Below, piece by piece: positions 1-7,620 of a DNA stretch of 27,039 nt. The notes beneath the pieces are model-generated. The model searched no databases. It was not told where the DNA came from and saw only the letters and a program-made list of their open reading frames with translations. Every line of letters starts with the position of its first letter. The stretch's first letter is position 1. Source of the DNA: a virus; the IMG/VR virus record IMGVR_UViG_3300042350_004635, positions 1 to 27,039 of that record, one strand, 5' to 3'. The translations under genes were made by a program, and so were the position numbers.

Positions 1-395
1 AATGATTTGGCAGTAGGTTTACCAGATAGTTGAACTGAGAGTTTACACACTTGAGCTTCCCCATAAGTAGCTGACAATCCAATATTAGTGATAACTGCAT
101 CTGATGTTAATGATCTATTCGTGTTGATGTCCCATACAAATTTGAAGTTTGGTAGAATTTCTGGGGTATCTGCATATATAGTGTCAAGGATGCTGACTAC
201 TGTAGGATCTTGAGGATCGTAAAACAATAAAGCTGAAGCCTTGGTATCACGTAACCCAGTAATATATGTATGATCAAAAAGATCAATAGTAGTTGTACGC
301 ATGGCTTCTCGACTTATATCTAAGTCGATATTTTTTACTCTGCCGACCCGCACGTTATTAAAGTATAGACCTGCGGTGGTGCTAGTAAGAATCAT
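1..395 (-). CDS. Partial tail-tube-like virion protein (C-terminus outside window)
   Basis: The minus strand is open from an ATG at 395 to the window edge, giving 131 codons without a stop. The start overlaps the stop of the upstream 142-residue gene (ATGA). The N-terminal half reads TTAGLYFNNVRVGRVKNI, followed by a FDHTYITGLRD stretch, and the visible end carries LSVQLSGKPT. This alternation of beta strands and the closing SGKPT resemble TP901-1/lambda gpV-type tail tube subunits. It lies downstream of the tip proteins and is not the main tail protein at 14454-15482, so it may be a distal ring or a second tube-like subunit. The fold assignment rests on pattern recognition only. Confidence 0.7.
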   Translation of the reverse strand, partial: MILTSTTAGLYFNNVRVGRVKNIDLDISREAMRTTTIDLFDHTYITGLRDTKASALLFYDPQDPTVVSILDTIYADTPEILPNFKFVWDINTNRSLTSDAVITNIGLSATYGEAQVCKLSVQLSGKPTAKS

Positions 396-820
396 GCGGC
401 GAAACTGGCCCTAAGCCCACCAAGTGTACCGTCGAAGTCAAATAGGAAGGTGTCCCCGGAGACTAGATTTTGGGCTACACCGTAATCCCACCAGCAGATG
501 ACTTTGTTGCCTACTGAAGAGTTGTATAGGACAGGATATTGGAAAGTATTGACGGTGCCAGTTGGGGAGAATGTAAGATCGTTGATCAGGGCTTTATAGA
601 CACCAGAACTCTGTGTCGAGGAGGCTACTGTAAGGGTAAACCCTCCTAAAGTGTAGCCTCCCCCGGCAGTTATCTGGGTGATCCCCCCGAGGTCGGTTAT
701 TGTAGCAACAGGGAGCGTGTTGGAGAGGGCCAGTTTTAGTGTATTAGAGCCGATGTTATGAATACCATTGTGAAGATCGGCTATATAGGAATTGAAGAAA
801 TACTGGGGGGCGGTTGTCAT
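392..820 (-). CDS. Small phage virion protein, likely distal tail or receptor-binding accessory
   Basis: This is a 142-residue protein with no obvious membrane segment. It has HNGIHNIGSNTLKLALSN near the N-terminus, a glycine-rich GGGYTLGG turn, and an aromatic WWDYG near residue 111. Proteins with this pattern (LKLALSNT, GGGYT, YNSS, WWDYG) are common single-domain phage proteins found near tail tip or fiber genes, but have no established function. The gene sits 59 bases after the 376-residue distal protein and its stop overlaps the next start, so it belongs to the same late operon. It is probably a structural component of the tail end. Confidence 0.75.
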   Translation of the reverse strand: MTTAPQYFFNSYIADLHNGIHNIGSNTLKLALSNTLPVATITDLGGITQITAGGGYTLGGFTLTVASSTQSSGVYKALINDLTFSPTGTVNTFQYPVLYNSSVGNKVICWWDYGVAQNLVSGDTFLFDFDGTLGGLRASFAA

Positions 821-879
821 AATAGTGGATGCACGATGGACTGGTGTAATGATAGCATAGCGTAGAGGCTTAAATAATA

Positions 880-2010
880 CTATATATTAACTGTTATAGT
901 AATAGTCCCACTATTTAGACTGTAATAAGGAGATTGTTGGGTAATTGTAGAAGCGTAGAATTGTAGTGTACCGGTTATACCTGAAGCCCCGAAAGTTATA
1001 TTATATGTAGAGCTATTTATAGAGTTTTGGCTGCCTGTAAGGCCCGAAGGTGATGTAGCTATTGATTGCGCGGAACCGGTGTTGCTAACATTAAGTAAAC
1101 TAACAGTGTTAGCTGGTCCACAGATAGGATACGGACCAACAAGATAGAAAGCACCAAATATTAAATTAAGTGTATTTGTCCATATTATAGTATTGTTACC
1201 TGTAGAATTACCAATACCGAAATAATAGTCAAATCGTTGAGAATTTATAGCATTAGCAGCAATTGGGTTGTTGTCGGGGACAAACGATTCATTTATATTT
1301 CCGGCTACTTCTTGCCCTACTGGTTGCCAGGATACCGAGGAAGCATTGCACACTAATCCGGTGTATATACAATTTCTTAGGTTAGGTGTTGCTCCGGTAT
1401 TCATTGCCGATCCACTATTGTTTAATTGCATAGCTCTTGTGTTAGTAATGCTGTTAGGTACTGGCACATACCTTAAATTAGGATCACTAGACGTAAACAC
1501 CATTGTGCTCGGTGTGGGGTTATCTACAAACACACCCTCATGGGGTATTTTAGCTAATATAAGGGAGCGTGAAGTAAGTAATGCGGGTTTATTTAATAAA
1601 CCTGTACTGCTGTTGTCTATTTGGTAAAACTCCCCTTTTAATTCTACCGATACGCTGCCTACTCCAACTATTAAATTGTTTAATTTAGGTTCTGATAAAA
1701 AACGCCAACCTGTTGATTTAGGTCCAACTACCCGTCCCGCAAAATCCGTAGATTTAATACCGGCTACGACCTCGGGGGGCAACTTCAGGGGAAAGAATCC
1801 AGAGTATGAAGAGTCCCAGGCAGAGAAGATAGATAATATTTTAGCGGCTGATATGTTTGGGTAGTTTAATGTTAAGACAGCAGCATTAGGTTTAGACGAG
1901 TTTAAGCGAGGCGATAAGGTAGAATTAAGGAATTTCGGGGCAGTGACGTTGTAAATGGCTGGGGTAAAGCTATAACTTGATGGTTTTAATGCTGGAAATT
2001 CAATCGCCAT
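880..2010 (-). CDS. Distal tail protein, related to the gene immediately upstream
   Basis: This is a 376-residue protein. Residues 43-128 (LTLNYPNIS, SAWDSSYSGFFPLKLP, GWRFLSEPKL, VSVELKGEF) align with residues 136-220 of the neighbouring 417-residue protein, pointing to a shared domain. The rest is Ser/Thr/Asn-rich and beta-strand-like, as in receptor-binding or fiber proteins. Codons are strongly A/T-ending compared with the capsid genes. It lies 55 bases after the 417-residue gene in the tail-tip end of the operon. A role at the distal tail in host contact is an inference from position and composition. Confidence 0.75.
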   Translation of the reverse strand: MAIEFPALKPSSYSFTPAIYNVTAPKFLNSTLSPRLNSSKPNAAVLTLNYPNISAAKILSIFSAWDSSYSGFFPLKLPPEVVAGIKSTDFAGRVVGPKSTGWRFLSEPKLNNLIVGVGSVSVELKGEFYQIDNSSTGLLNKPALLTSRSLILAKIPHEGVFVDNPTPSTMVFTSSDPNLRYVPVPNSITNTRAMQLNNSGSAMNTGATPNLRNCIYTGLVCNASSVSWQPVGQEVAGNINESFVPDNNPIAANAINSQRFDYYFGIGNSTGNNTIIWTNTLNLIFGAFYLVGPYPICGPANTVSLLNVSNTGSAQSIATSPSGLTGSQNSINSSTYNITFGASGITGTLQFYASTITQQSPYYSLNSGTITITVNI

Positions 2011-2065
2011 ATTGTTCGATTAGGTGATGGTGAGGTAGTTTAGGCAACATAGATAGATGGACACA

Positions 2066-3319
2066 CTACGCTGGGCGCAATTTGGAGTAACCTTCCCATG
2101 TTGATAATATATTATAGTTACTGTCGGCAAATTCCCATCGACCTCTTGATGTGGCAAAGTTTGATGTATCGGGAGCCGCTCGTCCAAAGCCGAATCCATC
2201 ATTGCTGCGAATGCCCCGCAAGGGTTCCGTAGGGTTAGCTGTGTAAAGATAAAAAACGTCAAAATTACCTCCGGTGCTAACGGCTCCACCGTAGGCGGAG
2301 AAATAAATATCTATGTCTGAATACCAGGGGCCAAGATAACGCGAAGCGCTAATTGTAATACCGTAGGGGCCCACAGGTTCAAAATCGGCGCCGCCAATGC
2401 CGTAAGTAATTGGCTGGCCTGCATTTGTGCGCAGCGGCATCCAACCCGTGGTGACGTTAAGTGTTACCGACCCAGGGGTGGCGCCGTAGTTACGCTCTGA
2501 CCATTGCGTTCCCACCCACCGAACGTAGGTAAAATCTGTGAGATCCGGTGATTGTCCTGTGTAATCACAACTTGTGTAATTTGCTATTAAGTTGTCGTCC
2601 ACAGAGGCTATAGGTATAAATGGGAAATTGCCTCCTACATTGCTAGCTAGCGTAACGGGTTGTGAAATTAACATAACTTTAAGGTCACCATATCCTTGAA
2701 TCTTACCGACCCACTTAGGGACTTCCGCAAAAAACCATTGTGAATTTTTACCTCCAGTCAATATGTACACAGCTAGCTGTTGGTTTACCCCAGTTAACAT
2801 AGTTATAGGAATACGCAGCGATTTGTATGTACCGTATAAAGCATCCCATAGAGCTAAAATTTGTTCAGCTACTGTGTCTGATAAATTTATATAGTCAAGA
2901 GTTAGCGTAGCGTTAGTATTTGAATCTGACCATAACTGTACTTCTACCTCACCTGACTGCGCTGGGTGTTCAGTTACAGGGTATTTAGGTGGTTTGAACT
3001 GTACTTGTGTGGGAATTGCAGAAGGGTAGAGTAAAGTCCCGGACAAGGTCCCCCCGAGTACGACTCTATCTATAACAAGGTCGCGAGAAGTATGTTTTTG
3101 GGTTTTACTTGTAAATCGCCCTATGTGTGCGATTCTTTCTAGAGTAAGCACTCTGGAGCTTAGTGGGTATGCTCTTGAGACTATTAACCCATCAGAAGGA
3201 TTTCTTGATATTACAAGATTTCTGCTATTTAGAGAGCTGTCGTTAGTGTAAGTAAGCGATAGTCCAGTTCTACCTACCAGTAGACTACGACTTACAAGAT
3301 CAGCGGGAGTACCTGGCAT
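2066..3319 (-). CDS. Distal tail protein with N-terminal short repeats
   Basis: This is a 417-residue protein starting 4 bases after the stop of the 1131-residue tip gene. The first 90 residues contain imperfect repeats of a strand-like unit, SRSLLVGR, SRNLVISR and SRDLVIDR, with a looser copy near residues 55-62. Residues 136-220 (NATLTLDYINLS, LWDALYGTYKSLRIP, WFFAEVPKWVG) match residues 43-128 of the next gene. The C-terminal half is aromatic- and glycine-rich (YLGPWYSDIDIYFSAYGG), typical of a beta-rich virion protein. Position after a gpJ-like gene suggests a tail-tip or side-fiber part. The family is not recognised. Confidence 0.75.
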   Translation of the reverse strand: MPGTPADLVSRSLLVGRTGLSLTYTNDSSLNSRNLVISRNPSDGLIVSRAYPLSSRVLTLERIAHIGRFTSKTQKHTSRDLVIDRVVLGGTLSGTLLYPSAIPTQVQFKPPKYPVTEHPAQSGEVEVQLWSDSNTNATLTLDYINLSDTVAEQILALWDALYGTYKSLRIPITMLTGVNQQLAVYILTGGKNSQWFFAEVPKWVGKIQGYGDLKVMLISQPVTLASNVGGNFPFIPIASVDDNLIANYTSCDYTGQSPDLTDFTYVRWVGTQWSERNYGATPGSVTLNVTTGWMPLRTNAGQPITYGIGGADFEPVGPYGITISASRYLGPWYSDIDIYFSAYGGAVSTGGNFDVFYLYTANPTEPLRGIRSNDGFGFGRAAPDTSNFATSRGRWEFADSNYNILSTWEGYSKLRPA

Positions 3320-3322
3320 TAT

Positions 3323-6300
3323 CTAGCCTCTTTGTATGATCCAATTAGTGTCAGTTACATAACTGGTCCAGTTTTTGGTTATTAAAGAGTATCCATCATC
3401 ATCAGTAGGATGATGTGTAGCTTTGACATCAATATCTCTATTACTATTTATAGACACTTCATCAACTTTGTAAGTACGCACTTGAGAGGTGATTGTTTTC
3501 TTCATAAAAATAATTCCAGCAGGGCTTGCTTTACCGTAAGTTCCTACGGTAATAGTTCCTTCCGACAAGGCTGAGCTTAATCCATCCCAGTATGTAACTG
3601 TGTGGTTACCTTCAGGCAGAAGGTCTGGACGAGTAGTGACAAGAGTACCATCATTCAAAACAATACCATTAGCGAACTCATCATAATATGTATAATCAAG
3701 AGCCAAACGGATGTAAGCTCCTGGATATAAGCCTCCGAGTATTCCTGAAGGGCGAGTGCTAAACTGCACAGAATGGGTAATCAGCCGGCGAAGCCGTACA
3801 ATATAGCAAAGCGCATCGACACATTGTTCAAAATTGGTACAATATTCGGATAGATCGAAAACCTCGATGGGGTCGGATTCTGGCCGGTCGGCCTCCCGCA
3901 ATCGTACCTCTCGCTCAACTGGAAATACACCATTTCTCGTGTATGACGCCCGCGAACGCTCTTCTCGCCATTTACCTGATGCTTGGATAGGTTGTCTATC
4001 TTCTTCTGGTATAAATGTTAGCGAAAACGAGTTGGGTACTATGTTGCCTGCAGTGTAAAGCCCGGATATTGCAGGTTTTCCGGTCCCGTCCTCGGGGAAG
4101 ACTACCGCTGGCTCCATTGCTAACTTACCGTTTTTCTCTGTAATATCTACTAACATAGTCCCGCCAATGTCCGCTAGCCATTGGCGTATATTAACTTTTT
4201 CTGTTAGTACACCATCAAAAAAGTATCGTCTCTTCTTTAGCCATAAGCCTGTATTGTAGAATGATACTAGATCTAGCTGTTTGTCGCTTACAGATTGACC
4301 AAGTCCTAAACGTGAGCTACGACATAGGTCATAACCTATGTCTGGTAGCAAATTACTGGGACCTGGACTATTGCTATGTAAAACTCGCCTTACCATACGT
4401 CCCCCGGTAACCCTAACCGAGAATTGGGCAAACTGGCTCCATTCAGTCGCTGCACGGAATACACCACCGACTATGGCTAAAAAATCATATTTAGGTGTTG
4501 TTTCATTGGCGGTTATGACGTTAATATAGGTTATTTCATGTTCTGGACCCTGAGCAGCGGTAGTCTGCACCTCTTCGTACACAAAAGCTTCAGCTACTTT
4601 ACCCCAACAATCGAGCATAGAGTCTCTACCTGCAGTGTCTGTCCACCTATACCCTAAATCTTCGTTAGGTTCCCAAGAATGAAGTCTAAATGTATCGGAT
4701 GTATTCTCTACTACTGTCCCAGACCATGTTATTAAATAGCCCCCTAAGTTAAGTGTATTAGATGAAGATATGTTACCGTCTAATACAATAAAAGGGGCTA
4801 CAGCCAGCCCATTGCGTATTTCCCAGCCGGTCAGTGGCTCAAGCTCAATTTGTGGTGTAGCTGCTACTGGCTGCTCTACACGTATGTAATTATATATTGC
4901 TTGCTGGCTTTGACTACGAATACCAATAGACGCCGGCAGTACAATACGATTACCATCTTCAGTGACTATACTCATCCTCCAGAATGAGTATCTCTCTGCG
5001 GTGTCATTTAACTGACCTGATTGGAAGTTCTGAGTATCTATGTCTTTGTCAGGATCATGCAGAGTTTCATGGTATTTGTAGCCGGCTATATAGTTGACCT
5101 CATCCAATCTTTTAGCATCTTTGAAATTACAAAGACCTGAAGCTCTAATGCCTACTGCAGATTTTATTCCTATTTCAAAGCATTTTACTCTCTGGTTTAG
5201 CTGAATGTTTGCTATAGCGCAGCGGAATATCTGTGCAGTGCTCGTAGCGGTGTCATAGTCAGTACCGTTAGAATAACTAGCTAGGTTCTGCTGTCTAGTA
5301 TTTGTGGCTTTCGCCCACTGTGGAGGATATATTATTTTGTCAGTATCATCATTGTCTACTCTAGACAAAGGTATAATAGTAATAATTCCGCTACGGACTA
5401 CTGTAAAGGTGTAGTATATAGATTGCCCCCCTCTAACCGGGTAGTTGTCCACTTCGCTACTAAACACTTTGTCTGATGGTGATATTTCCGTAACAACAGC
5501 TAGACAAGAACCTACCTTATATAGCTCACCTATGGATAGCGCATTAGCAGCACTCATTTGACGCGATGCTATTATATTAGCTATATCTGCGCATTTTGCA
5601 ATTCCAGGTTCGGCCTCAGATGGATTATTTGTGTTAGAAGCCTCAAATTTTATCTGTGTAGTCGCTGCAGATGTTTTCGACAACATATACACAAATGTAT
5701 CTCCAACGTTTAGCACGGAGCTGCCAGTGCTTGTAGATATAATCCCACTGCGCCCTGACCACCAGTATCTAGATTTCCACATATCAGCTAGTGCTACGGC
5801 ATCGTCATTTACACGAACCTCATATTTTTTCTTACTTTCTCTATTTTTAGTCCATAGATTTATTGTTGGACGAATACGAGGATTTATTCTCAACCCTAAG
5901 TTGTTAGGTATTATGTTGTAGACTCCAAATGTGGTTTGAGTAGATGGCTTGGCCGTAAAGCAAGAATCTTGCCTCCATGCGTTTCCTTCAGATCTAATTG
6001 AAAATACATCGGCTCCTCCAGTATTTTCGGCGTTACCTATATCAGTGCTTGGGGATCTACCAGCTAAATAATCAGTGCTTCTTAATCTACCTCCATTACC
6101 AGCGTAGTAGAGCGTTAGCCTCCCTGCAGCTTGGGCGGCTGCGGTGTCTAAATCATAAGTGCCTAAAGTGTTATCCCCTACGGCGAAACTCTTTGGATCT
6201 ATACAGCAAATCCTGCCTTCCCCGAGCATGAAAATAGCTTTTAATATCTGGCTGCCACTGGAGCTGAGCATCTGGCTCCAGAGTAATTGCATGTTGACCC

Positions 6301-6718
6301 TCACTCCTCCATAGCGACCTTCCGGCCTCGGGGGTGAAGCCTGCGCCAGCATATAAAGCTGATTGGCGTATATTACTGGGGTAGTAGTACCAAGAATTGC
6401 TGGCTGTTGTACGCTATCGAAACCTCTTCTAGGGGCAAATTTCTGGTTTCTTGTGATGTTTACAGGATCTGGCGATTGTGTTTTAATGCCCCCATTTTTA
6501 CCTCCACCTTGTTTTGGCTTGAAAAAGCTTGCAGCTATGTTAAATCCTATGCTCAGTCCAGCAGATACTATTGCTAAAGTCTCAAGACCTGCTTGCGGTA
6601 CACCAGGGTCTATTTTAACTTTGCTATCAATTTCTTGCTGAAACCATTCCATTTGAGCTGGAGTAAGTCCCAGCATTTCTGCTAGGTACTCGTCGCTAGG
6701 TAAAGGTTTGTACCCCAT
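3323..6718 (-). CDS. Tail tip / host-specificity protein (gpJ-like)
   Basis: This 1131-residue protein is the second largest in the window. The N-terminal 65 residues include a hydrophobic, glycine- and alanine-rich stretch (AIVSAGLSIGFNIAASFF). This is followed by PRRGFDSVQQPAILGTTTPV, which resembles the early part of phage tip attachment proteins. The remainder is beta-rich and contains LWLKKRRYFFDGVLTEKVN around two thirds of the way along. The gene starts on the stop of the NlpC/P60-like gene (TAATG). Order (tape measure, distal protein, NlpC/P60, this protein) is that of lambda gpH-gpM/L-gpK-gpJ. It probably forms the central tip hub that contacts the host. Sequence similarity to gpJ is only suggestive; synteny carries the call. 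Confidence 0.75.
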   Translation of the reverse strand: MGYKPLPSDEYLAEMLGLTPAQMEWFQQEIDSKVKIDPGVPQAGLETLAIVSAGLSIGFNIAASFFKPKQGGGKNGGIKTQSPDPVNITRNQKFAPRRGFDSVQQPAILGTTTPVIYANQLYMLAQASPPRPEGRYGGVRVNMQLLWSQMLSSSGSQILKAIFMLGEGRICCIDPKSFAVGDNTLGTYDLDTAAAQAAGRLTLYYAGNGGRLRSTDYLAGRSPSTDIGNAENTGGADVFSIRSEGNAWRQDSCFTAKPSTQTTFGVYNIIPNNLGLRINPRIRPTINLWTKNRESKKKYEVRVNDDAVALADMWKSRYWWSGRSGIISTSTGSSVLNVGDTFVYMLSKTSAATTQIKFEASNTNNPSEAEPGIAKCADIANIIASRQMSAANALSIGELYKVGSCLAVVTEISPSDKVFSSEVDNYPVRGGQSIYYTFTVVRSGIITIIPLSRVDNDDTDKIIYPPQWAKATNTRQQNLASYSNGTDYDTATSTAQIFRCAIANIQLNQRVKCFEIGIKSAVGIRASGLCNFKDAKRLDEVNYIAGYKYHETLHDPDKDIDTQNFQSGQLNDTAERYSFWRMSIVTEDGNRIVLPASIGIRSQSQQAIYNYIRVEQPVAATPQIELEPLTGWEIRNGLAVAPFIVLDGNISSSNTLNLGGYLITWSGTVVENTSDTFRLHSWEPNEDLGYRWTDTAGRDSMLDCWGKVAEAFVYEEVQTTAAQGPEHEITYINVITANETTPKYDFLAIVGGVFRAATEWSQFAQFSVRVTGGRMVRRVLHSNSPGPSNLLPDIGYDLCRSSRLGLGQSVSDKQLDLVSFYNTGLWLKKRRYFFDGVLTEKVNIRQWLADIGGTMLVDITEKNGKLAMEPAVVFPEDGTGKPAISGLYTAGNIVPNSFSLTFIPEEDRQPIQASGKWREERSRASYTRNGVFPVEREVRLREADRPESDPIEVFDLSEYCTNFEQCVDALCYIVRLRRLITHSVQFSTRPSGILGGLYPGAYIRLALDYTYYDEFANGIVLNDGTLVTTRPDLLPEGNHTVTYWDGLSSALSEGTITVGTYGKASPAGIIFMKKTITSQVRTYKVDEVSINSNRDIDVKATHHPTDDDGYSLITKNWTSYVTDTNWIIQRG

Positions 6719-7113
6719 TACCGCAAATTATAGTAAAGCGGACTTTTTAACTGTAGTAGAGGTACTGTCGTGAGCCCTTGGCGGTGATGTACGACTAGCA
6801 ATAACTTATCAGGAACTACAACCCCAATGCCGAAAGACGCTGGAGTTAGTAATGGGACTAGAGACCATAGCTCTTCATCTACAGCGGCTTTAATCGCAAT
6901 GAGCTGGAACTCTTCGTATAGATCAGTCCAGCGGCGTTCTCGGGCCAAATTCTCCCATCGGGGGTCGATCTCGGGGGGATCCCTCCCAATCTCCTCCATG
7001 ATGATCTGGGCCATCCTCAGGCAGCAACAGGCTTCACCGTTGCGGGGGTCGGCACCAATGCGGTGAGGTAGTCCTAGCCAGGGGTGCCAGCCGGTGTAAC
7101 TCGGATAAGTCAT
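6718..7113 (-). CDS. NlpC/P60-like tail protein (gpK-like peptidase domain)
   Basis: This is a 131-residue protein. WHPWLGLPHRIGADP near the N-terminus is followed by GEACCCLRM (residues 26-34), where a Cys lies at the start of a helix as expected for an NlpC/P60 catalytic Cys. FGIGVVVPDKLLLVVHHRQG (residues 94-113) supplies His109/His110 in the usual His region. Lambda gpK-type proteins of this family cut peptidoglycan cross-links or help tip assembly. The usual Asp-Cys pair is Ala-Cys here. The gene sits directly before the tip protein, with stop and start overlapping, as in other siphoviruses. Catalytic activity is not proven. Confidence 0.65.
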   Translation of the reverse strand: MTYPSYTGWHPWLGLPHRIGADPRNGEACCCLRMAQIIMEEIGRDPPEIDPRWENLARERRWTDLYEEFQLIAIKAAVDEELWSLVPLLTPASFGIGVVVPDKLLLVVHHRQGLTTVPLLQLKSPLYYNLR

Positions 7114-7134
7114 GAATCAGTCTAAGGCTCTAGC

Positions 7135-7620
7135 TTAGGACGACAAAATATTACCAGTTGGGGGTAGATTACCCACGCGGTAGGACGATAGAACACCTTT
7201 AGGTACTTGTTGTACAACAGCATCAAAGGGGTTACGGAGATTTATTGAACACTTTTGATCATTCTGGGGACCTCCGCTACAAGCCCATATCTGTGTTAAT
7301 GCTGTGGTGCCTTCGGTGGGCTCTACACCTTCGGCGGTAGTGATTATTACAGTTTGTATTTCTACTAACCAGCCAGATAGGATGGCCTCGGTAAATAAAG
7401 ATACTGTTAGCTCGTTAGGTACAGTAACTAATCCGCCGGATGATGTGGCACCACCTCGTTTAGATGATGATCCTGAAACCCCAAAGGGGGCGAATGTGTA
7501 GTAAGTACCTTCATATAGTCTGGCTTTATTGATGAAGTAGTTTTGAAATGCTCTAGCCGCGATGTAGTTGCCAGCTTTATCCACGAAGCGTATGTATTCA
7601 GCAAAACTGGATCTACGCAT
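7135..7620 (-). CDS. Distal tail protein between tape measure and NlpC/P60
   Basis: This 161-residue protein starts on the stop codon of the tape measure gene (TAATG), so translation is probably coupled. It opens with MRRSSFAEYIRFVDKAGNY and contains a flexible Ser/Gly stretch (SGSSSKRGG), and a beta-rich core (LSGWLVEIQTVIITTAEG). A run near the end includes WACSGGPQNDQKC with two Cys. Its place matches lambda gpM/gpL, which link the tape measure end to the tip. The family is not recognised by sequence and the role is inferred from order. Confidence 0.7.
   Translation of the reverse strand: MRRSSFAEYIRFVDKAGNYIAARAFQNYFINKARLYEGTYYTFAPFGVSGSSSKRGGATSSGGLVTVPNELTVSLFTEAILSGWLVEIQTVIITTAEGVEPTEGTTALTQIWACSGGPQNDQKCSINLRNPFDAVVQQVPKGVLSSYRVGNLPPTGNILSS

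Noticed and set aside
2020-2289. An 89-codon minus-strand frame overlapping the end of the 417-residue gene
   Set aside because: It lies in another frame of the same strand inside a convincing gene and shows no protein-like features.
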